Shown one piece after another: positions 54,484 to 64,000 of a stretch of DNA of 64,000 bases; position 1 is the stretch's first letter; each line of letters opens with the position of its first letter. A program made the position numbers and the translations under genes. Below the pieces are notes generated by a model. The model was not told the origin of the DNA. It saw nothing but the letters and a program-made list of their open reading frames with translations, and did no database searches. This stretch comes from Trematomus loennbergii (Eukaryota > Chordata > Actinopteri > Perciformes > Nototheniidae): contig JAAOOA010000049.1 of the NCBI GenBank assembly GCA_012861695.1, positions 434,001 to 498,000 on the forward strand, in the 5' to 3' direction.

Positions 54484-55840
54484 AGACTGAATGAGAGTGA
54501 GGGGGTGAGTGTATGTCAAAAGCCTGAGGAGTGGATTAATCATTTATCGGAGAAACAGCAGAAACAAACAGAGCCGTGTCCTTCAGGAGGAGAGCATCAC
54601 AGTCTTCTTTGGTTTGCACGACCGTGAGCTGCTCAGAGATCCTCCTCTTCACTGACTCATCTGACTGTAACCCTAAAGTTAAACAACAGAGAACCTGAGT
54701 CTAAAACAGTATGAAAGGTGAATGTCTAAAAACAAGCCTAATATACGGGTTGGGAGGGTGACTTTAAAATGTATTCTGTTATATTTACTAGTGACCTGTA
54801 AAAAAAAAGTAATCAGTAACCTAATCTGAGTGTCAAAATGTAAAAGTACAAAAGAAAAAACCAAGATATTTAGGATCAGAAATGATTTTATTGATAGGAA
54901 GAGCTGCGTTTCATGAAGCATATTCAGGCAGCAGCCGACACACCAACACTGAAACACATGCGCACATTCAACAGTTAGAGACTAACTGTAAGGGATTACT
55001 TTTTTGTATCCAGATTACATGAAACCGTTACTCCCATACCATCTTTAAGGACTTTGATGTCATTTCTTTGACGTGGACTTCAGACGTCAGAGTTAACTGT
55101 GTCTCCACAGTTTGATTCATATTTGATGTCTTGCTGTACTTCCTGTGAACCTCACAGGTGTGAGTGTGGTGGATGACTCTTAGTCTTCATGTGATTTCAG
55201 GTGGTCTTCTTCACTGAAATGTTGTGTAGTGAGAGCAGTGGTGAAATAAAATGATGTACATTTACCCAATTATCATATTTAAATAAAAATGTTGGGGTAC
55301 TTGCACTTTACTATTTTCATTTAATGCAACTTTATATTTCTACTCCAATACATTTTGGAAGCTAATATTATACTTTTTATTGTACATTGATCTGGCAGCT
55401 TTACTTACTTTACAGATTTTGATTATAAGCTAATGGCAAATATATATCAAATAATACATGTAAATCAACTAATAAATAAACCAAAAAGCAGAAGAGGACC
55501 CCTTAAAGTATAAACTCTAAGTACCGCTATCACCACTGAGTAAGAGAGAGATTACAAAGCCCCAGGTCCTCTGTTTGATCCAAAATCAGGCAAACCAAAT
55601 CAAATCCATGTTCAATCGTCACACACGTACACAGGACCGCACACAGTCACATTTAGTCTCTGCATTTAACCCATCCTATTATTAGTAGCAGTGGGATGAA
55701 TACATATATTTACTAAGAAAAGCAACAACACTAAACAACATATTTTGAAAATGTGCCTGTTGTTATTGTACATTTGTTCAGTATTATCCCAACATCCCAT
55801 ATAAAGACCAAAACCAGCAGTGTGCTGGTCTGCCACTCAA
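54482..55840. other. Mostly unassigned; old repeat near 55240-55480
   Basis: The block at 55240-55480 contains ACTTTACAGATTTTGATTAT and a GTACTTGCACTTTACTATTT run, resembling the repeat at 1545-1640 and hAT-linked fish repeats. No gene was seen. Confidence 0.35.
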
Positions 55841-56163
55841 TGCTCTATGACTCTCTGTCTCTGATTGGTTAGTTGACTGGCTCTGTAATGATTGGTTTAC
55901 CACTTGGAGATGTCCTGCCCGTTAGCCAATCACGTACAATGTATTGGAGCACTGGCCAAATTAACGTGTTACATAGTGATGTCACTATGTTACAGAAGTA
56001 AACAAAGGAGTCCAATGGAGGTGTTTCAGGAAGTTTGTGGGAGAGAAACTCCCTCTGCAGGGAACACAGGGATGTTGTCCTTTGCAGACCATTTACATGC
56101 ACAGAAACCTATAGAATAGAACACACTACAGGGAAGGGAGAACCCCAAAAAGCAGAATAGGGA
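55841..56163. repeat. Right-half copy of the TTAA MITE family
   Basis: CTCTGATTGGTTAGTTGACT, GAGAGAAACTCCCTCTGCAG and ACCCCAAAAAGCAGAATAGG match 25378-25610 with substitutions. Confidence 0.65.
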
Positions 56164-56299
56164 ATTGTTTAAGTCTTCTCTATCACATTACAGTAATTGA
56201 TACTGACTGGATCCATGCATGATCAAAGACAGTATTGTCAGACAGAAAGAGCCAATAAATCAATACAGGAGCCACCACCATCTTACACTAAGCATCATA

Positions 56300-56510
56300 T
56301 CAGGGTGGCTGTGGCTCAGTGGGTCGAGTGCTGGACTTCGAATCAGGGGGTAGCAAGTTCGAGTTCCACTGCAGTCAGCATGTCGTTGTGTCCCTGGGCA
56401 AGACTCTTCACCCCAAAGTGCTCCTGTGGGGATTGTCCACAGTATTGAGTATGTAAGTCGCTTTGGATAAAAGCGTCTAACAAGTAACATGTAATGTAAT
56501 GTAATATCAA
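56300..56510 (+). mobile_element. tRNA-derived SINE with L2-like tail
   Basis: GTGGCTCAGTGGGTCGAGTG resembles a tRNA A box (RNA polymerase III promoter), and GCAAGTTCGAGTTCCA about 50 bases later resembles a B box. The 3' end contains GTAAGTCGCTTTGGATAAAA with GCGTC, identical over 25 bases to the tail of the L2 LINE at 34068-34092. This fits the known pattern of SINEs using a partner LINE's machinery. It ends in an ATGTA repeat. It is not a functional tRNA gene because it lacks a cloverleaf of normal length. Confidence 0.85.
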
Positions 56511-56756
56511 AACATAGATGGAAGAAAAGAGGAGGACCACAAAAGAAATCCCACTCCAGGTTGCTTAGGAACATGTGGCGAAGTGACGGAGCCTCATTAG
56601 AAAAGGAGATAACGTGATGCTCAAACACTTACCAGTGGAGCCTTGGAGAGACGAGTAAAATAATTAAGTAAATCAGAGCTCCTTCATTATACGGAGCACT
56701 TTTTGTCACTGTGTATTCAATACGCTCTAAAGTCAGCAGCACCGATCTGAGGTAGC

Positions 56757-56953
56757 CTTCTTTCTTTCATTCATTATGCTTTTTGGTTTTCCCTTCCCTG
56801 TAGTGTGTTACAGTTTTCATGCATGTAAATGGTCTGCAAAGGCTGAAATCCCTGGTTGCAGTCGAATAGTCCATTTAGCTTAGGAACCTTCCTAACGGAG
56901 TGAAATGACCCGGAAGTACCTCAGTGGCAGCCATGATAAGTGCCGTTCGAATT
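56757..56953. repeat. TTAA MITE half and another DNA element end
   Basis: CATTATGCTTTTTGGTTTTC and GGTCTGCAAAGG repeat the MITE family seen at 53757. From about 56862, GTCGAATAGTCCATTTAGCT begins another repeat; the motif TTTAGCTTAGGAAC recurs at about 57560, on the other side of the hAT element. Confidence 0.45.
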
Positions 56954-56961
56954 TTCTAGAT

Positions 56962-57512
56962 CACATGTGTCAAACTAAAGGCCCGGGGGCCAAATCAGGC
57001 CCTTGGTGGATTTAATTTCGGCCCGCAGGATAATTTCTAATTACTATTAGATCTGGCCCGCCGGTATATTGCACGCACACCTTCACTCCATCCTGAGGGT
57101 CTCCTCAGCTCAGAGCCTGACCCCAAACATTGATGACCTTGCACCCAAGATGAGATGCCAAGTATCTGAACTAGCATCACAGAGCAGCACACTGAGTTTA
57201 CATGTTTCCTTCTGCACTTTGTTTCTCACGACAACAGGGCATGTTTGGTTTCTCTTTGAGGGAAATAGTTTTTTTGAAGCTGTTTTGACTCCAGAAAAGC
57301 TGCAGATGGAGCCATAAGAAATTAATGCAACTGATTATTTAATGTTTAATGTTGTTTTTATAGGCAATAATTGAAGCTTTGTTAGTTCCAGGTTTAATAT
57401 GTGCAATAAGTCATTTCAATACGTTTTGGAATAAACATTGAACCAGTCCGGCCCTCGACTAGTACCGGTTTTTAAATTTTGGCCCACTGTGTATTTGAGT
57501 TTGACCCCCCTG
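56962..57512. mobile_element. hAT (Charlie-like) element remnant
   Basis: The left end CACATGTGTCAAAC and the right end GAGTTTGACCCCCCTG are inverse-like. TTCTAGAT (56954-56961) and CTCTAGAT (57513-57520) match at 7 of 8 bases, a decayed target duplication. GGCCCG motifs near both ends are typical of this fish family. It contains a transposase C-terminus. Confidence 0.8.
57060..57190 (+). pseudogene. hAT transposase C-terminus (Charlie/GTF2IRD2-like)
   Basis: HLHSILRVSSAQSLTPNIDD followed by LAPKMRCQVS matches the end of Charlie-type hAT transposases as I know them from GTF2IRD2-like and ZBED5-like proteins. Only about 40 codons survive. The catalytic domain is missing. Confidence 0.65.
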
Positions 57513-57520
57513 CTCTAGAT

Positions 57521-59740
57521 GAAAGGAAAGGAGGTTTCAAACTTCCTTTATAACCTCCTTTAGCTTAGGAACCACTGGACCTCCCTTTACGAAAGGAGAG
57601 GAGAAAATGCTGCCCCACAATGCCTTGCAGCCGCAGCATTTGCCGTCACACAACAGTCGGCCGTCACACAACAGTCGGCCGTCCACGGAAACAACCGATT
57701 ATGACTGAGAAATGATATCATGAAAGTTACGGTGCTTATTAAGCATTTTAAAACGTATGTGGTAACTTGCCAAAGTGCTTTGTTTTGAACATTCATCAGT
57801 ATTATAATCAAAAAGAGAAATATGAACGAAAGTTTTTACTGAAATGATCAAGTCAACATTTCACAGTCTTTACTGAGCTGTGTGGGGTTTGTTCAACTTT
57901 TAAAAGATGTTTGAATGGTGATATACACAGTGATGGATGTTAAGGACTAACGTTTATAATAAATACATTTGTATTGATTTTAAGATCTTTTCATATTGGG
58001 ATCATTTGTATTAATGTGGACCGGAGGGTGACGAGCATAAGTTTCACTTTCCTTTTTTATTTCAATTCCAACTTTGGTCATGAAGAATATGTTTCTCTGT
58101 TGTCCCCGTTCATAAAGCATAAAACAACAGCATCAGAGCACGGTGCTGGTGCTTGGTTAGGGTGTCAAGATGACATGCTGGGTAAAATACCTGAATATAT
58201 ATTCCAGCTCTGACACAGCTTTGTTAGATTTTTCTTTTTTTAAAGCATAGAATGAAAATCCCGAAGTAGAACCAGGATTTTCTTTCTGTTAATGTAGGAC
58301 AAATTAAGCCAAAAAAATATATATCATGGTAACCATAGTAACTACCATGTTCCACACAGTATAGTTCTGATACAGATCCATGAGCATTACTGTGAGATGA
58401 GAGTTGACCTTGAGCGCTGCATTCAGTGTGTTCAGGGTCGGCCTCTCACTGAGAAGTGTCACTGACTGGAGAAAAGAAGAGCTTCTCTGTTCAGAACATA
58501 TATATCCGGCAACAGGAAGTGATGTCACACAACTTTGTCTAAATAGCTTCATCAAAACTTCCTGGCTGTCCATTGAAAAGTGAAGTCTGTATGGATATAT
58601 AAGCAGTTTGTAAATGACTAAGTCAAAGTATATAAACGTGAATTAATCATGTACTGACAGTATAATCATAAAGTGTCATAGGGATGATGAATATCTTTTT
58701 ATGGCCTTTTTGCCAACTATTTTGTCAATTGTAAAAAAAAATTGAAAATACTGTGGAGATTTCCTGCTATTTATTCATAGACCAAACAATCAAATTGAGA
58801 AAAAGAATCAGCAAATGAATTAATAATAAGCAGACTATAAGTAGAGTATTTTCTGAAATATGATCACTTTATTCTCATTGAATCACAACTTTATTCTAGG
58901 CCTTATATTTTTTGTCAAAAAGATCGCCCTTTGGTCAGTAGTTAATATTAGGGTTATAATAATACTAATAATAATAATAGGTTGTGTGATGTGAGGAGAC
59001 TGTACAGTTCTGGAACAATTTGCACATATTGTACAGAATCACATTTTAATTTAATAAAAACTACTTTTTAGATAGATTTCCACGGTAGAAAACAGTATAT
59101 ATATATATTGAATATTTTTGAATACTTTGAATTCATGTGTAATGACTGTTAACAATGCTGCTGTGACCAAACTATTTTCCAACTAAAGATAAATTAAGTG
59201 TATTAATATAAGTGAAGATACTTGTGGACCGTATAGTGTGTTGTGGTTGCTCTCAGTTACATGCCCTAGGTTTCTTTATTCCTCCAAAAACCGAGATGAA
59301 AAGCCCCACAGGGTAACCTTGGTCCATCGATGAACCCACTGTAACACACAGCACATCTGGCCTTGCTGCTCCTCTCACACACAAAGCAACCTGAAGGCAC
59401 TTACTTCAACAGGAACCATATGAATGTAATGATGCTCTCCAGTAGATTTGCAGAGCGATGGGGGGGGTATAGTATAAATAACGGCTGGATGCCTGATACA
59501 TGTACTGTATTATTGTCGCTGTTGGGTGAAAATCTAGCATTTGTATCACCCTTGAGGACATGTTGCTGTATGTGCAATTCAATTTTCCAAAAGTGGTAGA
59601 TGACAATCTGTTTGTGCAACACACACACATGAAACTGTCCTTCAATCCTCACTACAATCAATGAGCTATGGAGTTGTCCTTCAGAAAAAAAATGAAGGTA
59701 GGGACAGAAGGACAGACATCTTGAGATCCAGGAATCGCCC
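57521..59740. other. Mostly unassigned sequence
   Basis: At 57540-57610 there are AAGGAGGTTT and TTAGCTTAGGAACC motifs from the repeat split by the hAT insertion. GCCGTCACACAACAGTCG is tandemly doubled at about 57642-57678. No gene could be supported in the rest. Confidence 0.35.
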
Positions 59741-59748
59741 CTTTGCTT

Positions 59749-59780
59749 CCATCCATCCATCCATCCATCCATCCATCCAT
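59749..59780. repeat. (CCAT)n microsatellite
   Basis: About eight CCAT units. No further role. Confidence 0.95.
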
Positions 59781-59849
59781 TCATGAGTGTCACTTTGTTA
59801 GACGAAGTGGTGAGGACACTATTTTCCGATTTCAAAAAACACTACTGCA

Positions 59850-60160
59850 TTAAAGGTAGGGTAGGTAATTCACTTCAGATACACTTTTTTTATATCCAGA
59901 TAGCAATGAATATATTAAATGCTTTGACAATAAATACATAAAAACATTTCATCTGTGGAAGCCGTAGCGCTGTAAAAAGCACGACCAATCATTTTAGCCA
60001 GCCCGGCTAAAATAACTGGATGGCCTACCTGCCTGTCAGCCTTCCATCTGTGCACAAACTTATCTCGTGCCCTCATTGGTCATGTGTGCGTTCGTGTGTG
60101 TTGGAGGACTGCTCCAACTGTTACAGTCCTCGAGATTGAACATGTTCTCTTGTGAAAATA
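59850..60160. repeat. Possible DNA-repeat fragment
   Basis: It starts TTAAAGGTAGGGTAGGTAAT, which I recall as the end of a widespread fish MITE. The inverse end is not seen. Confidence 0.35.
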
Positions 60161-60249
60161 GAAGTCTCTCAAAGTGTACAATTCGAACACATTACTCTAA
60201 TGCAGTGGTGGGGACAAACTTGATCATTTCCAAAAGTGGTGGGGACATG

Positions 60250-60689
60250 TGCCCAGAGTTCCCAAAAATGACGCCTTTGCATCCATGCATCCATTTTCAA
60301 CCATGTATCCAGAGTCGTGCCGCAGAGGAAGCAGTTCCAGCAGAGGGCCCCAAACGTCCCTTTCCCTGTCCACATCGACCAGCTCTGACCAGGGTTCCAA
60401 GGCGCTCCCAGGCCAGCGTGGAAATATGATCCTTCCACCTGGTCCTGGGTCTGCCCCTCTGTCTCCTCCCAGCTGGTCGTGCCTGGAACTCCTCCCAGTG
60501 AAGGTGACCAGGTGGAATCTTTACTAGGTTCCCGAACCACCTCAGCTGGCTCCTCTCAACATGAAGGAGCAGCGGTTCTACTCCGAGTCCCTCCCGGATG
60601 ACTCAACTTCTCAGCCGTTTCTGTAACGAAGATCGATAGATTGAGAGCTTTGCCTTCTGGCTCTCTTCCTCACAACGGTGCGGTAAAGT
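60250..60689 (-). pseudogene. LINE reverse transcriptase C-terminus, part 2
   Basis: The minus strand contains GRPRTRW-like and LAWERLG-like motifs, shifted by substitutions, plus HPGGTRSRTAAPS-like sequence, which mark a common fish LINE C-terminus. The frame is degraded. At 60682-60689 it is interrupted by the long-TIR element, and the same LINE resumes at 63696. Confidence 0.6.
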
Positions 60690-61621
60690 CAACCCGGTAT
60701 CACGGCAAGACGTGAACATGTGACAATTTACCATGCTGGGAGACGTGAAGATGTCACGATTTCGTCCCTTCAAACGTGACAGTTACACGGTATTTTTAAC
60801 ATGGCCCAACCAGTGGAGAAATACCCGGAAGTGCCAAGCAAATGCTACCCCGACGGTCGGTTGTTATTGTCAATATTAATATAATAATGATTTATTTTTT
60901 AATAGTCACACTCGATTTCGCCGATTTTCTTGTTGCCCCAGCTGGTCGACACCTCTTTTAGCAGAAACAAAGGCTACATTAATGTATTAAATCGATGTTA
61001 ATCCATATGTGTGGATGTGGAATTAACGGATGTGACGTTGTGCGATGGCGTTACCAGGCAACAGCTTCGGTTCATGTTAATTTACAAACTCTTCAACTCG
61101 AACCGTAGTTATATTTAAAAACATTTTAGAAGGCCTCACGAAATACTTTAATGTAAATTTAAATTTAAATGTGAAGGAATGTGTGTATAACAAAATACAT
61201 CCGTCAAAAACAATACTGGAAACAGACGTAGGCAAAATCCTCAGCTCGGTGATTCAATGGTTCAATGCACGTTGGGAAATGGTGTTTATGCGATGTGAAA
61301 TCCGAAAACATTTTTAAAAAATAAAATAATACTTTATTCCGAGTGTGCTTGCTTTTCTCTTTGAAAGTCAAAGACTTCTAGACAAACAGGAAGAACTGCC
61401 GCCAAAACTGAAAACGTGACGTGGATCATAAATATATCAGCAATTAAACAACATCTTACATTTCTTTTCACACAATACGTCTCCTTGCAGTATCAATACT
61501 AATTCGGCTGACTTTTATATTTGATCCAATTGGTAGATAGACTGTATTTACACCATAACGGTGCACAGCTAGGGTTAAAAGGGACACCTAGTGGTTAAAG
61601 CACGTTATTGAATTTTATTAT
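60690..61621. repeat. Left inverted arm of long-TIR element 2
   Basis: It matches the right arm with few substitutions. Examples are TGTCACGATTTCGTCCC, GGTCGACACC, CCTGGTAACG-type and TCGAACCGTAGTTATATTTA blocks. It ends with AGCACGTTATTGAATTTTAT, next to the IGHV V exon. Confidence 0.92.
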
Positions 61622-61630
61622 TATTATTAA

Positions 61631-61845
61631 CTAACAGAATAAGAGACCTGACAGGTGATGGTCAGACCTGGCTGCACAGTCACAGAGGCTGGCAGTGTCA
61701 ACTGTTCACACTTCACACCTGTACAAATAAAAAAAAAATTATATGACAGATTATCCTGTTAAACAGCAATATAATAAGTGTTGACTCGTGCAGAGAGAGA
61801 CTCACTTCCAGCTGCCAGCAGCAGCAGCAGAGCTACAGAGAACAT
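61631..61845 (-). pseudogene. IGHV: Truncated immunoglobulin heavy-chain V segment (teleost)
   Basis: Leader exon 61845-61806 encodes MFSVALLLLLAAG, a signal peptide, and ends GGAA|GTGAGT. After an 87-bp intron ending TTGTACAG, the V exon (61718 down) continues in phase 1 with VKCEQLTLPASVTVQPG and then LTITCQVSYSVS, the framework-1 region with the conserved cysteine. Phase 1 splicing between leader and V exon is the rule for Ig V genes. The sequence stops at the left arm of the mobile element, so CDR1 to framework 3 and the recombination signal are missing. Compared with the teleost pattern I know (PGQRLTITC), two residues before LTITC seem to be lost. It cannot be expressed as an antibody. 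Confidence 0.82.
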
Positions 61846-61868
61846 GATGATGATGATGATGATGATGA
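61846..61868. repeat. (TGA)n tract upstream of the IGHV leader
   Basis: A short trinucleotide run directly 5' of the leader start codon on the minus strand. No octamer ATTTGCAT was found in the roughly 110 bp between it and the MITE fragment. Confidence 0.85.
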
Positions 61869-61956
61869 CTCTGAGAAGACGTGAGCTCCTGATCCCCTTT
61901 AATCTCCACTGACAATATCCATTACTAAACAAAACAGCACACCTGAAATGTATATT

Positions 61957-62180
61957 TAAAGGAAACCTATCATGCTATATTTAAATGATATATTGTAGGG
62001 CCATACCTATATAAGGTATATTTATACGTTTCTGTTTTCAAAATACCAAACAGATCATGCATTTTAGCCATGCCTCATTTCGCTCTATGTGCTGTTTGCT
62101 GTCTACGGGTCTGATTCTGCTGACCACGCCCCCCGCAGGAGAGGGGAGACGTGCTCTGATCAGCTGCTGGGCTGTCAGAA
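61957..62180. mobile_element. Truncated copy of the TTAA MITE at 48742
   Basis: AGGAAACCTATCATGCTATA follows TTAA, and TATTGTAGGGCCATACCTAT and CAGATCATGCATTTTAGCCA match 48742-48880. The right inverted end is not found, so the copy is partial. Confidence 0.75.
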
Positions 62181-62454
62181 GAGGGGGAGAAAAAGAGATC
62201 TCCGTCTTCCGTGTTTTATTATATAGAGTCGTTATTCATTTGTTTTAAAGCTCAATAAATAACAAAGAAGACCTTTGACCGGCACTTTTCTAATTTTGTC
62301 CGGAAGATTTAAACTTTAACGGACATCTTGACCGGCGAAAGTAACTGAAACTGAAACTCTGCTGCACAGTCCCCTCGTTCCTTGGAAGAGGCGGAGAGGT
62401 GGGTGTTTGTCATCTGCTGGTGGACTAACCGGAGAGAATTACAGTGCTTTTTGT

Positions 62455-62625
62455 AAGTCGCTTTTATCCAAAGCGACTTACAATTACCAATTACAGGGAC
62501 ATTCTCCCTGGAGTAACTAAGGACTAAGTGCCTTACTCAAGGGCACACTAGTGGTGGTGTTCCTGGCGGGATTTGAACTCACAACCTTGCGATCTTCAGC
62601 CCACCTCCACTATAGACAGTGTTAC
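62455..62625 (-). mobile_element. tRNA-derived SINE with L2-like tail (second copy)
   Basis: On the minus strand GGTTGTGAGTTCAAATCC is a B-box-like motif, followed by sequence to the tail GTAAGTCGCTTTGGATAAAA at 62481-62459, the same tail as in the L2 LINE at 34068 and in the SINE at 56453. It lies inside long-TIR element 2. Confidence 0.75.
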
Positions 62626-62754
62626 ATTGCTATTATTATCCTTAAAATATATGTAAAACAAAACCACTTATGATCTTTTTATTTGAGTGGTTTACTAATG
62701 ACAGTTAATTCTGTTTTTGCTATTGATGGTTTCATTTTTGTGAAAAATTATAAA

Positions 62755-63695
62755 ATAATAAAATTCAATAACGTGCTTTAACCAGTAGGCGTCCCTTTCT
62801 ATCAGCTGTGCACCGTTATGGTGTAAATACAGCCTATCTACCAATTGGATCAAATATAAAAGTCAGCCGAATTAGTGTTGATACTGCAAGGAGACGTATT
62901 GTGTCACGTTTTCAGTTTTGGCGGCAGTTCTTCCTGTTTGTCTAGAAGTCTTCTCATCAGGGCTCTATAAATAGAGAACTACGGCAGATATGTCATATTT
63001 AATGCAGCCGAACCGTGTATTACAATGCCGTTATGTGATGACTTCCAAAGAGAAAAGCAAGCACACTCGGAATAAAGTATTATTATTTTTTTTTTTTTTA
63101 ATTCGGCATTAATTTAATGGCATTAAACCATTGAATCACCGAGCTGAGGATTTTGCCTACGTCTGTTTCCAGTATTGTTTTTGACGGATGTATTTTGTTA
63201 TACACACATTCCTTCACATTTAAATTTTAATTTACATTAAAGTATTTCGTGAGGCCTTCTAAAATATTTTTAAATATAACTACGGTTCGAGTTGAAGAGT
63301 TTGTAAATTAACATGAACCGAAGCTGTTGCCTGGTAACGCAATCGCACAACGTCACATCCGTTAATTCCACATCCACACATATGGATTAACATCGATTTA
63401 ATACATTAATGTAGCCTTTGTTTCTGCTAAAAGAGGTGTCGACCAGCTGGGGCAACAAGAAAATCGGCGAAATCGAGTGTGACTATTAAAAAATAAATCA
63501 TTATATTAATATTGACAATAATAACCGACCGTCAGGGTAGCATTTGCTTGGCATTTCCGGGTATTTCTCCACTGGTTGGGCCATGTTAACAATACCGTGT
63601 AACTGTCACTTTTGAAGGGACGAAATCGTGACATCTTCACGTCTCCCAGCATGGTAGATCGTCACATGTTCACGTCTTGCCGTGATACCGGGTTG
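62755..63695. repeat. Right inverted arm of long-TIR element 2
   Basis: Inverse of 60690-61621 with about 90 extra bases (about 62955-63045), including AGAACTACGGCAGATATGTC. That extra piece also occurs in long-TIR element 1 at about 10880-10965, so the left arm has lost it. Confidence 0.92.
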
Positions 63696-64000
63696 GGTAA
63701 AGTTCCCGCTTCTCCGACCTAACTCACGCTCCATTGTCCCCGTCATTCGAGAACAACTACTACTTCACTTGGGGTAATTCCCTACTCATTATTATCTATT
63801 TAGGCTTATATCTCTTTTGTTTTTTCCCTAAAGTACCAACTGGAATATACTTACTCTACGCTTTGTAAGAGCTTCAACGCTCAATCCGACAGCACTAGAG
63901 CGAGGAGGACCACACTGTGTACCGAGATGAAAGTGACCTGGTCACTGACCATCAACATTCAGTGTCTGCCCATCCGATCTGCTCCCACAAATGGTCTTTT
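63696..64000 (-). pseudogene. LINE reverse transcriptase, part 1 (runs off the window)
   Basis: The minus strand contains a frame with FSNDGDNGA-like sequence, which resembles the FTSDG motif upstream of the C-terminal part at 60250-60689. The same LINE is thus split by long-TIR element 2. It is degraded, and the window ends inside or near it. Confidence 0.45.

Larger units (their letters stand above)
60690..63695. mobile_element. Long-TIR element 2 carrying an IGHV fragment
   Basis: Both ends read CAACCCGGTATCACGGCAAG inward, and the inverted arms stay alignable for about 0.94 kb (60690-61621 and 62755-63695). GGTAAAGT at 60682-60689 and 63696-63703 is an exact 8-bp duplication, and the same LINE is found on both sides, so the whole 3.0 kb inserted as one unit. 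The right arm has about 90 bp that the left arm lacks. The interior holds an immunoglobulin V-gene fragment, part of a TTAA MITE and a SINE. No transposase is present. The 8-bp duplication fits hAT or P-like superfamilies; long arms recall Mutator-like elements. Confidence 0.9.

Noticed and set aside
56300..56380. tRNA gene
   Set aside because: A- and B-box-like motifs exist but the sequence does not fold as a normal cloverleaf and continues into an L2-like tail. It is a SINE.
61631..61845. Functional IGHV gene marking the IgH locus
   Set aside because: The segment lacks most of the V exon and the recombination signal and sits in an inserted mobile element, so it says nothing certain about the genomic position of the IgH locus.

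Overview
The window looks like a teleost fish genome segment made almost entirely of nested transposable elements. The base composition is AT-rich, there are long (GT)n tracts, and the elements are L2/Maui, X-element-like and L1 LINEs, BEL/Pao and chromodomain Ty3/Gypsy LTR elements, a degraded retrovirus, PIF/Harbinger, many hAT elements and TTAA-flanked MITEs. I found no intact host protein gene. Two host-like pieces remain: a two-exon SAM-like pseudogene (16723-18053, minus) and a truncated immunoglobulin heavy-chain V segment of teleost type (61631-61845, minus) that lies inside a mobile element.

Layout, left to right. (1) 1-16722: an old nest. A BED-finger hAT transposase gene on the minus strand (pieces 16036-16722 and 11951-12747) is split by an L2 LINE (12748-16035) and bounded on the left by a long-terminal-inverted-repeat element (360-11950). 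That element carries LINE tails and an 8.0-kb endogenous retrovirus (2749-10775, target duplication CTAC). (2) 16723-22022: the SAM-like pseudogene, a small hAT MITE with a perfect 8-bp target duplication, and an AT-rich palindromic minisatellite. (3) 22023-25618: a TTAA-flanked MITE whose interior expanded into about 32 copies of a 57-bp unit, with a 1.36-kb hAT MITE inserted in the last unit. (4) 25850-40204: a BEL/Pao integrase gene broken by Harbinger A (26165-30074), by a block ending in an L2 LINE (31743-34093), and probably by Harbinger B (34504-40201). Harbinger B contains a hAT (37785-39793) that contains another hAT (38674-39684), plus a 121-bp hAT MITE. (5) 41103-46391: a very young Ty3/Gypsy chromovirus with almost identical LTRs, flanked by CATAG. 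(6) 46397-60160: sparse, old sequence with MITEs, a tRNA-derived SINE, a MULE-like MITE with a 9-bp duplication, a hAT with a transposase remnant, and long (GT)n tracts. (7) 60169-64000: a LINE fragment cut by a 3.0-kb long-TIR element (60690-63695, perfect 8-bp duplication GGTAAAGT) that carries the IGHV leader and first half of the V exon.

The elements do not work together as a pathway. The window is a record of serial insertions, and for many of them the target duplications or resumed flanking sequence can be read directly, which gives a relative order. The most notable object is the long-TIR element with a captured antigen-receptor V-gene fragment. Next are the MITE-derived minisatellite, the very young Gypsy copy, and the multi-layer nest inside the BEL element. 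All family assignments come from recognition of protein motifs and termini by eye; no database search was run.
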